In this document: piece by piece, positions 25,800 to 33,204 of the stretch
How positions within the stretch are numbered: position 1 is the stretch's first letter
Layout of the letters: each line of letters opens with the position of its first letter
Source of the DNA: Micromonospora narathiwatensis
GTDB taxonomy: Bacteria > Actinomycetota > Actinomycetes > Mycobacteriales > Micromonosporaceae
NCBI RefSeq assembly: GCF_900089605.1
Contig: NZ_LT594324.1
Span: 4,402,001 to 4,466,000, forward strand
Length of the DNA: 64,000 nucleotides
Reading direction: 5' to 3'
Notes under the pieces: generated by a model
Told to the model about the DNA's origin: nothing
What the model saw: the letters and a program-made list of their open reading frames with translations, nothing else
The model's database searches: none
Position numbers and translations under genes: made by a program

Positions 25800-26255
25800 T
25801 CAGCGGTCCCGCCGCGCCCGCCTGGCCAGCCGCAGCGACACCACGACGCCAGCGACCGCGCCGAGCACGACGATCCCGCCCATCATCAACGGGACCAGCG
25901 AACGGACCAGACTCGTGGTGGCCCGCTTCGAGTTGCCCCAACCCTCGACCCGTTCACCGGGCGTCAACCTGCCGAAGGACGAGATCGGCCCGGTGGCCGT
26001 ACGACCGTCCGCCAGTTGCCAACTGCCCCGGCACTCGTAGGTGCGCTCTGTCCCGGACGGAACGAAGTCACACGACTCGACCTGGACGTCGACCCGCTCT
26101 ACGCCGACCAGGTCGTAGGTCATGCCGATCGGCAGCGCCACGGCGGCGACGATGAGGCCGATCGGGATGAGGATCCGCTGCCAGAGCGGGCGGCTCGCCA
26201 TTCGTGCCGCCCGGTCGACCGGGTCTCCCCACCGCTGCGGCTGATGGGACGTCAC
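25800..26255 (-). CDS. Two-helix membrane protein of unknown function
   Basis: 151 residues with membrane helices at about 28-48 and 118-140. Between them is a loop with two cysteines (C-D-F and Y-E-C-R-G-S-W) that could form a disulfide outside the cell. The topology and the G-R-T-A-T-G-P motif recall DUF3592 proteins, and it converges on such a gene, but I cannot assign the family firmly. GTG start at 26255. The function is unknown. Confidence 0.6.
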   Translation of the reverse strand: MTSHQPQRWGDPVDRAARMASRPLWQRILIPIGLIVAAVALPIGMTYDLVGVERVDVQVESCDFVPSGTERTYECRGSWQLADGRTATGPISSFGRLTPGERVEGWGNSKRATTSLVRSLVPLMMGGIVVLGAVAGVVVSLRLARRARRDR

Positions 26256-26408
26256 CGCCGAAGGCTAGCAGTCTCCGCCCACGTCATGCCTCCCTCCTCA
26301 GTGGATGATGAGGCCGCCGCCCCGGTCGTGGTGCGCTTTGGTACGTTCCCGCATTCCGGCTACCGTCGGCACGACGCGAGTGGGACAACGACGCGAGGTG
26401 ACACAGAG

Positions 26409-26861
26409 ATGACCGCTACGACCGGGGAGCCGGCGGCGAACGACAACCCGATGGCGCAGATCGCCGCCCGGATGCGCGAGCAGATGGCACAGGGCGACGA
26501 GCTACGGAACCGGCTGGCCGGGCTGACCGGCCGGGCGGTCAGCGACGACGAGCAGATCGAGGTGGTCTGCACCGCCGACGACCCGGCCCATGAGCTGCGG
26601 ATCGACCCCCGGGTCATGCGCCGCTCCTCGGTGGAGCTGGCCGAGCTGCTGCAGGAGCTAATCCGATCGGCCCGGGCGGATCTGCAGCGGCAGACCACCG
26701 AGGCGGTACGCGAGGTGGCCGGCGATCTCGGACCGCAGGCGCTGATCGGCAATCCGGCCGCGGCACAGGCCAAGCTGGCACAGCTCAACGAGCTGGTCAG
26801 CGGCCCGATGCGGCAGAGCAGCGAGCTGCTGGAGCGGCTGCGCCGCCAGTTGTCGATCTGA
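26409..26861 (+). CDS. YbaB/EbfC-family DNA-binding protein
   Basis: 150 residues with a central YbaB-like fold: V-S-D-D-E-Q-I-E-V-V-C-T, H-E-L-R-I-D-P-R-V-M, then a long helix E-L-A-E-L-L-Q-E-L-I. The longer helical C-terminus is typical of actinobacterial versions found beside WXG100 genes rather than of the recR-linked nucleoid protein. GAGGTG lies 8 nt before the ATG. It is the first gene of a three-gene type VII secretion-like set. Confidence 0.78.
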   Translation: MTATTGEPAANDNPMAQIAARMREQMAQGDELRNRLAGLTGRAVSDDEQIEVVCTADDPAHELRIDPRVMRRSSVELAELLQELIRSARADLQRQTTEAVREVAGDLGPQALIGNPAAAQAKLAQLNELVSGPMRQSSELLERLRRQLSI

Positions 26862-26995
26862 GCTGAGAGGACATTCCCCGCAACGCCGGCCGGCGCGTAC
26901 GGCGCGCAGCGGGGGCGCATCCTTCGATGCCCGCTTGCTAGGCTCGGGCCCGGCCGGCCGCGCAGCGAGCGGCGAGGCACCCACGGGGAGGGCTG

Positions 26996-27289
26996 ATGAT
27001 CGAGGTCGACGTGGGCGCGATCCGCGCCTTGGGCACGGCGCTGGAACAGCAGACCGCACCCGGGCTGGAAGCGGCTTCCGAACGGCTGAAAGCCACCCGG
27101 GCCATCGAACACAGCAACTTCACCTCGGTGGTCCCGTCGCTCGCGGTCGCGTACGTCGCCGCGGTGGAGTTCATGGAGGAGGAGCTGCGCACCAAGCGGG
27201 CCCACCTCACCGAGATCCAGTCCCGGTTGAACACCACCGCCGACAACTGGGAAGCGACCGAAGAGGCCAGCACCATCGTGACCCGCTGA
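26996..27289 (+). CDS. Small helical ESX-type protein (EspC/WXG100-like)
   Basis: 97 residues forming a predicted helical hairpin with no cysteines, signal or membrane segment: V-D-V-G-A-I-R-A-L-G-T-A-L-E-Q at the start and N-T-T-A-D-N-W-E-A-T-E near the end. Size and pattern resemble EspC-like type VII secretion targets. GGGAGG lies 4 nt before the ATG. It lies 12 nt upstream of the WXG membrane protein, so the two are likely partners. Confidence 0.65.
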   Translation: MIEVDVGAIRALGTALEQQTAPGLEAASERLKATRAIEHSNFTSVVPSLAVAYVAAVEFMEEELRTKRAHLTEIQSRLNTTADNWEATEEASTIVTR

Positions 27290-27301
27290 GGTAGGGACCG
27301 C

Positions 27302-28177
27302 ATGGCAACGAGCAGTTCGGCCGCGGCCGCGAAGGTGGCCCTTGTTGAGATCACGATCGCCTGCGCGGTCATTCCGGGGGCCTGGCCGGTCGCCCAGATC
27401 GTCTACTTCAACCAGTGCGACCCGGAGGCGATGCTCAACGCCGCCCAGGAGTGGATGCAGCTCTACCGCGAGCTTGAGGTCGCCCGGCAGGGTCTGAACG
27501 ACGCGGTCTCCGCGGTGTCGGCGGAGCAGTGGAGCGGCGCGGACCGGGACGCGTTCGGCAAGCACGTGCAGGCGTACGACGTGCAGCTGGTCGGCAGCCA
27601 GATCGTCGCCGTGGTGGTCGGCACGGCTTTGGTCTGTGTCGCCCTGGTGCTGCTCGTCCTGGTCATCACGTACGCGATCTTCTCCACGATCCTCTGCGCC
27701 TTCGCCGTCTTCATCGCGGCGGCGGGGGCCACCGTGGTCGGCGCGCCGGCGGCGGCCTCCGCCGAGGCGACCGCCACGTCGATCGCCGCTACGGCGCTGA
27801 CCACGCTGAAGACCATCGAGGCCGCGGCCGAGGGGGCCGGCATCGGCGCTGCCGCCTCCATCGCCGGAGCCCTCGCCTTCGACGTCGGGGTGCAGTTGGG
27901 CAGCGGAAACACCGACGTGCTGAAGGATCTCGCCCAGGCCACCGTCGACGGGCTGGACAATGTGGCCGTCGGGTTCCTCTCCAAGTTGGAGCGGGACTTC
28001 GTCGGCTACGGGATCTACAGCGGCGGCAAGCACGCGGTGGGCTCGCCCAACGGGCCGGGATCCCTGATGTACGGCGGCATGACGCAGTACGGGCCGAACG
28101 GTGACGGCTACGGCACGGGCGGCGTGGTGGACAACCTCTGGAAGCGGTTCTTCGACGAGGACGCCGTCAACAACTGA
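27302..28177 (+). CDS. WXG100-domain membrane protein (type VII secretion-like substrate)
   Basis: 291 residues. An N-terminal helical hairpin carries the W-x-G turn W-S-G-A-D-R-D-A-F (Trp77). Strong hydrophobic helices follow at about 102-142 and an Ala-rich segment at 145-195. The C-terminal 60 residues are Gly-rich and soluble (Y-G-G-M-T-Q-Y-G-P-N-G), with no nuclease, ADP-ribosyltransferase or other toxin motif that I can see. It may be a secreted or membrane-anchored effector. No ESX core genes (eccC, eccD, mycP) are in the window. It ends 5 nt from convergent purC. Confidence 0.65.
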   Translation: MATSSSAAAAKVALVEITIACAVIPGAWPVAQIVYFNQCDPEAMLNAAQEWMQLYRELEVARQGLNDAVSAVSAEQWSGADRDAFGKHVQAYDVQLVGSQIVAVVVGTALVCVALVLLVLVITYAIFSTILCAFAVFIAAAGATVVGAPAAASAEATATSIAATALTTLKTIEAAAEGAGIGAAASIAGALAFDVGVQLGSGNTDVLKDLAQATVDGLDNVAVGFLSKLERDFVGYGIYSGGKHAVGSPNGPGSLMYGGMTQYGPNGDGYGTGGVVDNLWKRFFDEDAVNN

Positions 28178-28182
28178 CCCCG

Positions 28183-29016
28183 TCAGTCCCAGCGGTTGCC
28201 GGTGAGCTTCTCGTAGACGTCGACGTAGCGCGCCCGGGTCGCCGCGACCACCTCGGCCGGCACCTCTGGGGCCGGCGGCTGCCGGTCCCAGCCGCTGCCG
28301 GTGGCCCAGTCCCGGACGTACTGCTTGTCGTAGGAGAACTGGGCCCGGCCCGGCTGGTACGACTCGGCCGGCCAGAACCGGGACGAGTCGGAGGTGAGCA
28401 GCTCGTCGGCGAGGACCAGGCTGCCGTCCGGCGCCCAGCCCAGCTCGATCTTGGTGTCGGCGACCAGGATGCCCCGGTCGGCGGCGATCTCCGCACCGCG
28501 CCGGTAGACGTCGATGGTGATCTGCCGGAGCCGCTCGGCGGTCTCCGCGCCCACCTTGTCGACCACCTGCGCGTAGGTGATCGGCTCGTCGTGCTCGCCC
28601 TTGGGCGCCTTGGTCGACGGGGTGAAGATCGGCTCGGGCAGGATCGACGCCTCCGCCAGGCCCCGGGGCAGTTCGACACCGGAGACCGTCCCGGTACGGC
28701 AGTACTCCTCGAACCCGCCGCCGGTGAGGTAGCCCCGGGCCACGCACTCGACCGGGACCATCTCCAGCCGCCGGCAGCGGATCGCCCGGCCGGCGAACTC
28801 CGCCGGCACGTCGGTGGCGGAGATCACATGGTTCGGCACCAGGTCGGCGAGCTGCTCGAACCACCACAGCGACAGGGCGGTGAGCAGGCGGCCCTTGTCC
28901 GGGATCGGGGTCGGCAGCGCCACGTCGTAGATGGAGATGCGGTCGGAGGCGACCAGAAGCAGGTCGTCGCCGTCGGCGTAGACGTCCCGAACCTTGCCCG
29001 AGTGCAGAAGTTCCAC
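28183..29016 (-). CDS. purC: SAICAR synthase
   Basis: 277 residues. Family motifs are visible: S-G-K-V-R-D-V-Y near the start, A-S-D-R-I-S-I-Y-D-V, P-V-E-C-V-A-R-G-Y-L-T-G, T-K-A-P-K-G-E-H-D and D-T-K-I-E-L-G-W. The enzyme condenses CAIR with aspartate in purine synthesis. The GTG at 29016 gives V-E-L-L-H-S-G-K; upstream codons lack a start and meet a stop. No other pur genes are nearby. Divergent from the lipoprotein gene. Confidence 0.95.
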   Translation of the reverse strand: MELLHSGKVRDVYADGDDLLLVASDRISIYDVALPTPIPDKGRLLTALSLWWFEQLADLVPNHVISATDVPAEFAGRAIRCRRLEMVPVECVARGYLTGGGFEEYCRTGTVSGVELPRGLAEASILPEPIFTPSTKAPKGEHDEPITYAQVVDKVGAETAERLRQITIDVYRRGAEIAADRGILVADTKIELGWAPDGSLVLADELLTSDSSRFWPAESYQPGRAQFSYDKQYVRDWATGSGWDRQPPAPEVPAEVVAATRARYVDVYEKLTGNRWD

Positions 29017-29105
29017 GGCGCCTAGTACACCACGCGGCCGGACCCGCACCCGGCGCGGCCACCAGCCGTCCCGTCGGTACGCCCGGCGGCGCCCGGCCCG
29101 GGCGT

Positions 29106-29136
29106 TGACACCTCCGCCCAAGCCCTGGGTAAATGA
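29106..29136 (+). promoter_or_regulatory. Possible housekeeping promoter of the binding-protein gene
   Basis: TTGACA (29106-29111) followed after 19 nt by TAAATG (29131-29136), 38 nt before the GTG start. The -35 is perfect; the spacing and the last base of the -10 are suboptimal. Confidence 0.45.
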
Positions 29137-29173
29137 TCCGTCCGCAGCAGCCGCCCCGCCCCAGGAGAGGTCC

Positions 29174-30493
29174 GTGCGCGCTCCGCAGTCCGTGCCCCGT
29201 CCCCTCGTCGACCGGCGGCGGTTCCTCGGCGCGCTGACCGGGCTGCCGCTGCTCGCCGGCGGGCTGGCCGGCTGCGGGCCGGAGGAGGACGCCCGGGTCG
29301 ACGACGGGCCGGTCGAGCTGTCCGTGTTCTGGTGGGGCGGTACCCGCCGGGCCACCGCCACCGAGCAGGCACTGCGCCTCTACTCGCAGCAGAACCCCCG
29401 GGTCCGGTTCCGGCTCACCTGGCAGGAACTCAACGGCTACTACGACCGGCTGGCCACCCAGGCCACCGGGGGCAACGTGCCCGACCTGTTCCAGATCGAC
29501 GACACGGTGCTCACCGAGTACGCCCGCCGGGAGATCGTCCTCGACCTCAGCCGGTACGTCGCGGACCAGCGGCTCGACCTGAGCGGCCTGCCGGAGCACC
29601 TGGCCCGGTACGGCCAGGTGGAGGGCCGGACCAGGGCGGTTCCCGTCGCGCAGACCAACGCCGCGCTCGTCTACAACCGCGACCTGCTGAGCCGCCTGCG
29701 GCTACCCGAGCCGCGCGCCGGGATGCCGTGGAAGGAGTACGTGCGGTGGGCCGCCCGGGTCACCCGGGAGACCGGCAACCGGGTGGGCGGCACGATGGAC
29801 GCCTCCGGCGACTACCGGGCGCTCTGGCTCTGGCTACGGGGCCAGGGCGGCGAGTTCTACCAGGGGCGGCAGCTCGGTTTCAGCTCGGCCGAACTGCTCG
29901 ACTGGTTCGAGTTCTGGGAGGTGGCCCGCCTCGACCGGGCCACGCCCACGATCGAGCTGGTGGAGCTGGCCGACAGCGGCGAGCTGGCCCGTCAGTTCGT
30001 GGTCACCGGTCAGGCGGCGGCCTCGTTCGCCTGGTCGCACGAGCTGCCGGAGCTCCAGCGGCTCACCGACGACGAGCTGGGCATGACCACGTTTCCGGGC
30101 ACCCCGGCCGCCCAGTGGCCCCGGGCGTCGATGTACTGGGCGGCCTTCCGCGGCACCCGACACCCCGGGCTGGTCGTTGACGTGATCGACTTCCTGACCA
30201 CCAACGTGGCGGCCGGTCGGGTCCTCGGCACCGAGCGCGGGCTGAACGCCAGTGTCCCGGTCCGGCGGTTCGTCGAGCAGGGCGTCAGCGACCGGTCGGG
30301 AAAGCAGGTGGCGGCCCTCGGCGCCGACCTGGCCGACCTGATGGGGCCCGCGCCCGCGCCGCCGCCGAAGGGACACGCCCGGGTGCGTACCCTGCTCGTC
30401 GCCGCCGCCGAGAGCATCCGTACCAAACGGTCGGGTGCCCGGGCGGCGACCTCCCGGTTCATGGCCCAGGCGAACGCGGCCCTGGCCGAGTGA
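29174..30493 (+). CDS. Tat-exported ABC sugar-type binding lipoprotein
   Basis: 439 residues. The signal region combines a twin-arginine motif (D-R-R-R-F-L-G) with a lipobox ending L-A-G-C, so it is probably Tat-translocated then lipidated at Cys34. The mature part is an extracellular solute-binding family 1 protein: L-S-V-F-W-W-G-G, Y-S-Q-Q-N-P-R-V-R-F, L-F-Q-I-D-D. The ligand is probably a carbohydrate; no permease or ATPase genes are adjacent, so it is an orphan that must use a distant transporter. AGGAGAGG lies 3 nt before the GTG. Confidence 0.85.
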   Translation: MRAPQSVPRPLVDRRRFLGALTGLPLLAGGLAGCGPEEDARVDDGPVELSVFWWGGTRRATATEQALRLYSQQNPRVRFRLTWQELNGYYDRLATQATGGNVPDLFQIDDTVLTEYARREIVLDLSRYVADQRLDLSGLPEHLARYGQVEGRTRAVPVAQTNAALVYNRDLLSRLRLPEPRAGMPWKEYVRWAARVTRETGNRVGGTMDASGDYRALWLWLRGQGGEFYQGRQLGFSSAELLDWFEFWEVARLDRATPTIELVELADSGELARQFVVTGQAAASFAWSHELPELQRLTDDELGMTTFPGTPAAQWPRASMYWAAFRGTRHPGLVVDVIDFLTTNVAAGRVLGTERGLNASVPVRRFVEQGVSDRSGKQVAALGADLADLMGPAPAPPPKGHARVRTLLVAAAESIRTKRSGARAATSRFMAQANAALAE

Positions 30494-30549
30494 CCACCGC
30501 CGCACCCGGGCACGGCGGCCCGGGCCGGTGTTCTTTCTGGACGGCGCGG

Positions 30550-30804
30550 TCAGCGCGGCGGGCCGCTCCGGCGACGGGTCAGCCGCATCAGCAGGAACAC
30601 CAGCAGCACGATCACGCCGACCACCACCAGGCAGCAGAACAGCCCGAAGAGGCCGAATCCACCCCGGGACCGCCGCCGGGCGGCCTCCACCACCAGCTCG
30701 CCGGTGCCCGTGGACGCCCACGCCGCGACCGGCACGAACACCGAGAGCACGATCCCACCGAGGACCGCACCGAGCCGCCCCCACCACCTGTTCCAAGCAG
30801 ACAT
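30550..30804 (-). CDS. Small two-helix membrane protein
   Basis: 84 residues. Helix 1 at about 9-29 (L-G-G-I-V-L-S-V-F-V-P-V-A-A-W) and helix 2 at about 53-75 (F-C-C-L-V-V-V-G-V-I-V-L-L-V-F-L-L-M) flank a basic loop and end in R-L-T-R-R-R-S-G. The hydrophobic pattern supports a real gene, but I do not recognise the family. ATG at 30804. It lies 62 nt downstream of the MFS gene on the same strand. Confidence 0.5.
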   Translation of the reverse strand: MSAWNRWWGRLGAVLGGIVLSVFVPVAAWASTGTGELVVEAARRRSRGGFGLFGLFCCLVVVGVIVLLVFLLMRLTRRRSGPPR

Positions 30805-30866
30805 GGCTCCATCCTCGCCGAGGAGCGCAACCCGGGCCGGGCGGGGCGAACACCGTCGGCCGCGGA

Positions 30867-32174
30867 TCACCGGCCGGTCACGGTGAGGTCGGCCCTGCCG
30901 CGGTCGAGCCCGTCGAGGTGGTCCAGCGAACGCAGCGCCGGGATCGGCGAGGGCAGCAGCCACAGTACGCACAGCGTGCCGCCGATCGCCGCGACCCACA
31001 GCGTGGGTCGGAGACCGAGCCAGCTGCCGAGCGCGCCGCCGGTCAGCGCGCCGAGCGGCCGGATCCCGTAGTTGACCGCGGAGTACGCCCCGGCGACCCG
31101 GCTGCGCAGACCGTCGGGGATGACGGCGGCCTTGAGCGCGTTGAGGTTGACGTCGAACAGCATCACCCCGATCCCGGACAGGAGCTCGGCCCCGCCCAGC
31201 AGAACCACCCTTGCCCAGAGCGGTCCCCCGGCGACGGCGACCAGGAGGATCGAGGCCGGGAAGACGACGCCGCCGAGCATGATGCTGCGGCCCAGGCCGA
31301 TGCGGACGGACAGCCGGGGGGCGATCACCGCGCCGAGCAGGCCGCCGACCGCGCCGGCGCCGAGCGCGAGGCCGAGCAGCCCGGCGGGTAGGCCGAGCGT
31401 ACGGCTGGCGAAGAGCACCAGCAGGGCGTTGAACACGAAGCTGAAGTAGTTGACCGTCGTGGTGCAGCCGAGGCTGGCCCGGAGCACGGGGTGCCGCAGC
31501 GTGAACGCCAACCCGTCCCGCGCCTGCCGCCACAACGTCCCCGGCCGGGCATCGTCGGGCTGCGCGGTCCGCACCGGCGGGTCCCGCCGGACCTTGGCGA
31601 TGCCCAGGGCGGAGAGCACGAACGACGCCGCGTCGACGAGGATCGTCACGGGCGCGGTCAGCGCCTGGACCAGCGCGCCGCCGAGGGCCGGCCCGGCGAT
31701 GAACGAGACCGACCGGCTGGCGCTGAGGACGCCGTTGGCGTCGAGGTAGCGGGGCCGGTCCACGAGCAGGACGAAGAACGCGGGGTAGGTGGTGTTGAAC
31801 AGCACCGACGCGGCGCCGGTCAGGAACGCCACGGCGTAGAGCTGGGCCAGCGTGCCGGCGTCGAACGCGAACGCCACCGGCACCGTCACCAGCAGCCCGG
31901 CCCGGATCAGGTCCGCCGCCACCAGGAGCAGCTTCTTGTTCGGCTGCCGGTCCACCCAGGCGCCGAGGAAAATCGCGGCGAGGTTCGGCAGCCACACCAG
32001 GGCGGTCAGCACCGACACCTGGGCGGCGGTGGCGTCGAGCACGAGCACCGCGAGGAGCGGGAAGGCCAGCTCGGAAATCCGGTCACCGAACTGCGAGACG
32101 GTGTGCGCGACGAAGAACGACCGGAAGTCGGGCTCGCGTAGCAGCGATCGGCGCGGCGCAGCCGGGCCGATCAC
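30867..32174 (-). CDS. MFS exporter (enterobactin-exporter/MFS_3 type)
   Basis: 435 residues with about 12 membrane helices. Motifs typical of the EntS/macrolide-type branch: F-R-S-F-F-V-A-H-T-V-S-Q-F-G-D at the start, and W-V-D-R-Q-P-N-K-K in the first cytoplasmic loop. The GTG start overlaps the stop of the upstream ArsR gene as GTGA, so it is translationally coupled and under that regulator. The substrate is unknown; drug or siderophore export is plausible. Confidence 0.88.
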   Translation of the reverse strand: MIGPAAPRRSLLREPDFRSFFVAHTVSQFGDRISELAFPLLAVLVLDATAAQVSVLTALVWLPNLAAIFLGAWVDRQPNKKLLLVAADLIRAGLLVTVPVAFAFDAGTLAQLYAVAFLTGAASVLFNTTYPAFFVLLVDRPRYLDANGVLSASRSVSFIAGPALGGALVQALTAPVTILVDAASFVLSALGIAKVRRDPPVRTAQPDDARPGTLWRQARDGLAFTLRHPVLRASLGCTTTVNYFSFVFNALLVLFASRTLGLPAGLLGLALGAGAVGGLLGAVIAPRLSVRIGLGRSIMLGGVVFPASILLVAVAGGPLWARVVLLGGAELLSGIGVMLFDVNLNALKAAVIPDGLRSRVAGAYSAVNYGIRPLGALTGGALGSWLGLRPTLWVAAIGGTLCVLWLLPSPIPALRSLDHLDGLDRGRADLTVTGR

Positions 32175-32770
32175 CGCTCCTCCGCCTCGGGCATGACGTA
32201 GCGCATCAAGCGAACGTGCCGGGCATCCGGCGGCTGGTCGGCGGCGTCCCGCGTGACGTACGGCGCGAGCACCTGCTCGATCGCGGCGTTGACGGCGGCC
32301 AGCTCGGCCAGGGTCAGCCGTACGCCGGTGTTGGACAGGCCCGCCTCGCGCCGCCACTCCGGCGCGAGGCGCGGCTCGACCTCGGCAATCCACCGCTGCG
32401 GGGCGTCGGCGTACTGCGCGAACATCGCCTGGCTCAGCACCTGGCTGGCGGCCCGCCCCTCCTCGTCGTCGGGGAACTGGAACCGGAATCCCCGGGTGCT
32501 CGCCTCCCAGTACCGCTTGCGGGCGTCCCCGGCGGTGCCGCTGTCCTGGACCAGCCCGAACCCTGCCAGGTGACGCAGGTGCCAGCTGGTCACCGAGGGT
32601 GTCGCGCCGACGTGCTCGGAGAGTTCCGTGGCGGTCGCCGCCCCGTACCGCTGGAGCCGCGACAGGATGGCGAGCCGGACCGGGTGCGACAGTGCCCGCA
32701 TCGCCTTCGGGTCGGACAGCTCCAGATCGCCGTATGGGTTGCCCGGCTCAACCGGATTTCTGAGAGACAT
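32171..32770 (-). CDS. ArsR-family regulator, leaderless
   Basis: 199 residues. The N-terminal winged helix has M-R-A-L-S-H-P-V-R-L-A-I-L, A-T-E-L-S-E-H-V-G and S-V-T-S-W-H-L-R-H-L. The C-terminal 100 residues are helical, as in the long ArsR proteins that regulate MFS genes. No metal-binding Cys cluster is seen, so the effector is probably organic. The ATG begins 6 nt after a TACTCT -10 with no Shine-Dalgarno site, so translation must be leaderless. It controls the coupled exporter. Confidence 0.9.
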   Translation of the reverse strand: MSLRNPVEPGNPYGDLELSDPKAMRALSHPVRLAILSRLQRYGAATATELSEHVGATPSVTSWHLRHLAGFGLVQDSGTAGDARKRYWEASTRGFRFQFPDDEEGRAASQVLSQAMFAQYADAPQRWIAEVEPRLAPEWRREAGLSNTGVRLTLAELAAVNAAIEQVLAPYVTRDAADQPPDARHVRLMRYVMPEAEER

Positions 32771-32805
32771 GTCTCGAGAGTATTCTCTCAGAAATTGCCC
32801 GGCAA
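32756..32805 (-). promoter_or_regulatory. Promoter and large inverted-repeat operator of the ArsR-MFS operon
   Basis: Minus-strand promoter TTGCCG (32800-32805), 17-nt spacer, TACTCT (32777-32782), then 6 nt to the ATG. Perfect 11-bp arms ATTTCTGAGAG (32756-32766) and CTCTCAGAAAT (32785-32795) flank the -10. Inside lies the palindrome GAGACATGTCTC. A regulator bound here would cover promoter and start codon. Confidence 0.75.
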
Positions 32806-32834
32806 GCCCCTCCAGTCGAATGGTTCTCGGGAAC

Positions 32835-32872
32835 GACGAAGGGCCCCGGAGATATCTCCGGGGCCCTTCGTC
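32835..32872 (-). terminator. Terminator of the first initiator tRNA gene
   Basis: A 38-nt perfect palindrome (19-bp arms beginning GACGAAGGGCCCCGGAGAT), just past the 3' end of the tRNA on the minus strand. Confidence 0.9.
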
Positions 32873-32877
32873 ATGAG

Positions 32878-32951
32878 TAGCGGGGACAGGATTTGAACCT
32901 GCGACCTCTGGGTTATGAGCCCAGCGAGCTACCGAGCTGCTCCACCCCGCG
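32878..32951 (-). tRNA. Initiator tRNA-Met (CAT), copy 1
   Basis: 74 nt on the minus strand. The cloverleaf is complete: acceptor CGCGGGG/CCCCGCT, anticodon loop CTCATAA, T-arm GCAGG-TTCAAAT-CCTGT, A73. The 1:72 pair is C:U (unpaired) and the anticodon stem has three consecutive G:C pairs (CTGGG/CCCAG), both marks of initiator tRNA. CCA is not encoded. Identical to the second copy 205 bp away. Confidence 0.96.
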
Positions 32952-33041
32952 TCGGCTGCTTGTACAGCTTATCGCATCTCCGTCGTGGAGATCAGCCGGG
33001 TCCGGCGATCGCGGTCGCGACCCGAGGAACGGCGGAGAAAC

Positions 33042-33075
33042 GGAACGGCCCCGAGGAATCCCTCGGGGCCGTTCC
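33042..33075 (-). terminator. Terminator of the second initiator tRNA gene
   Basis: Perfect 15-bp stem GGAACGGCCCCGAGG / CCTCGGGGCCGTTCC with a 4-nt loop. It follows tRNA copy 2 and precedes copy 1; its sequence differs from the other terminator. Confidence 0.9.
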
Positions 33076-33082
33076 GGCGTGG

Positions 33083-33156
33083 TAGCGGGGACAGGATTTG
33101 AACCTGCGACCTCTGGGTTATGAGCCCAGCGAGCTACCGAGCTGCTCCACCCCGCG
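33083..33156 (-). tRNA. Initiator tRNA-Met (CAT), copy 2
   Basis: 74 nt, identical to copy 1 over its whole length, with the same C1:U72 mismatch, three G:C pairs in the anticodon stem and no encoded CCA. The GTCGG just before the 5' end is shared with copy 1; further out the flanks differ. Confidence 0.96.
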
Positions 33157-33204
33157 TCGGCCCGTTAACCGTAGCGCACGGACCCATGGGGCGCAAAACG
33201 GCCC

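Noticed and set aside
26360..29599. A 1,079-codon open frame on the minus strand running across the ESX-like cassette and purC
   Set aside because: It is a high-GC shadow: low-complexity Arg/Gly/Pro/Ala text, opposite several well-supported genes.
32893..33123. Two identical short frames starting M-N-L-R-P-L-G-Y-E-P
   Set aside because: They are the antisense reading of the two initiator tRNA genes, a well-known annotation artefact.
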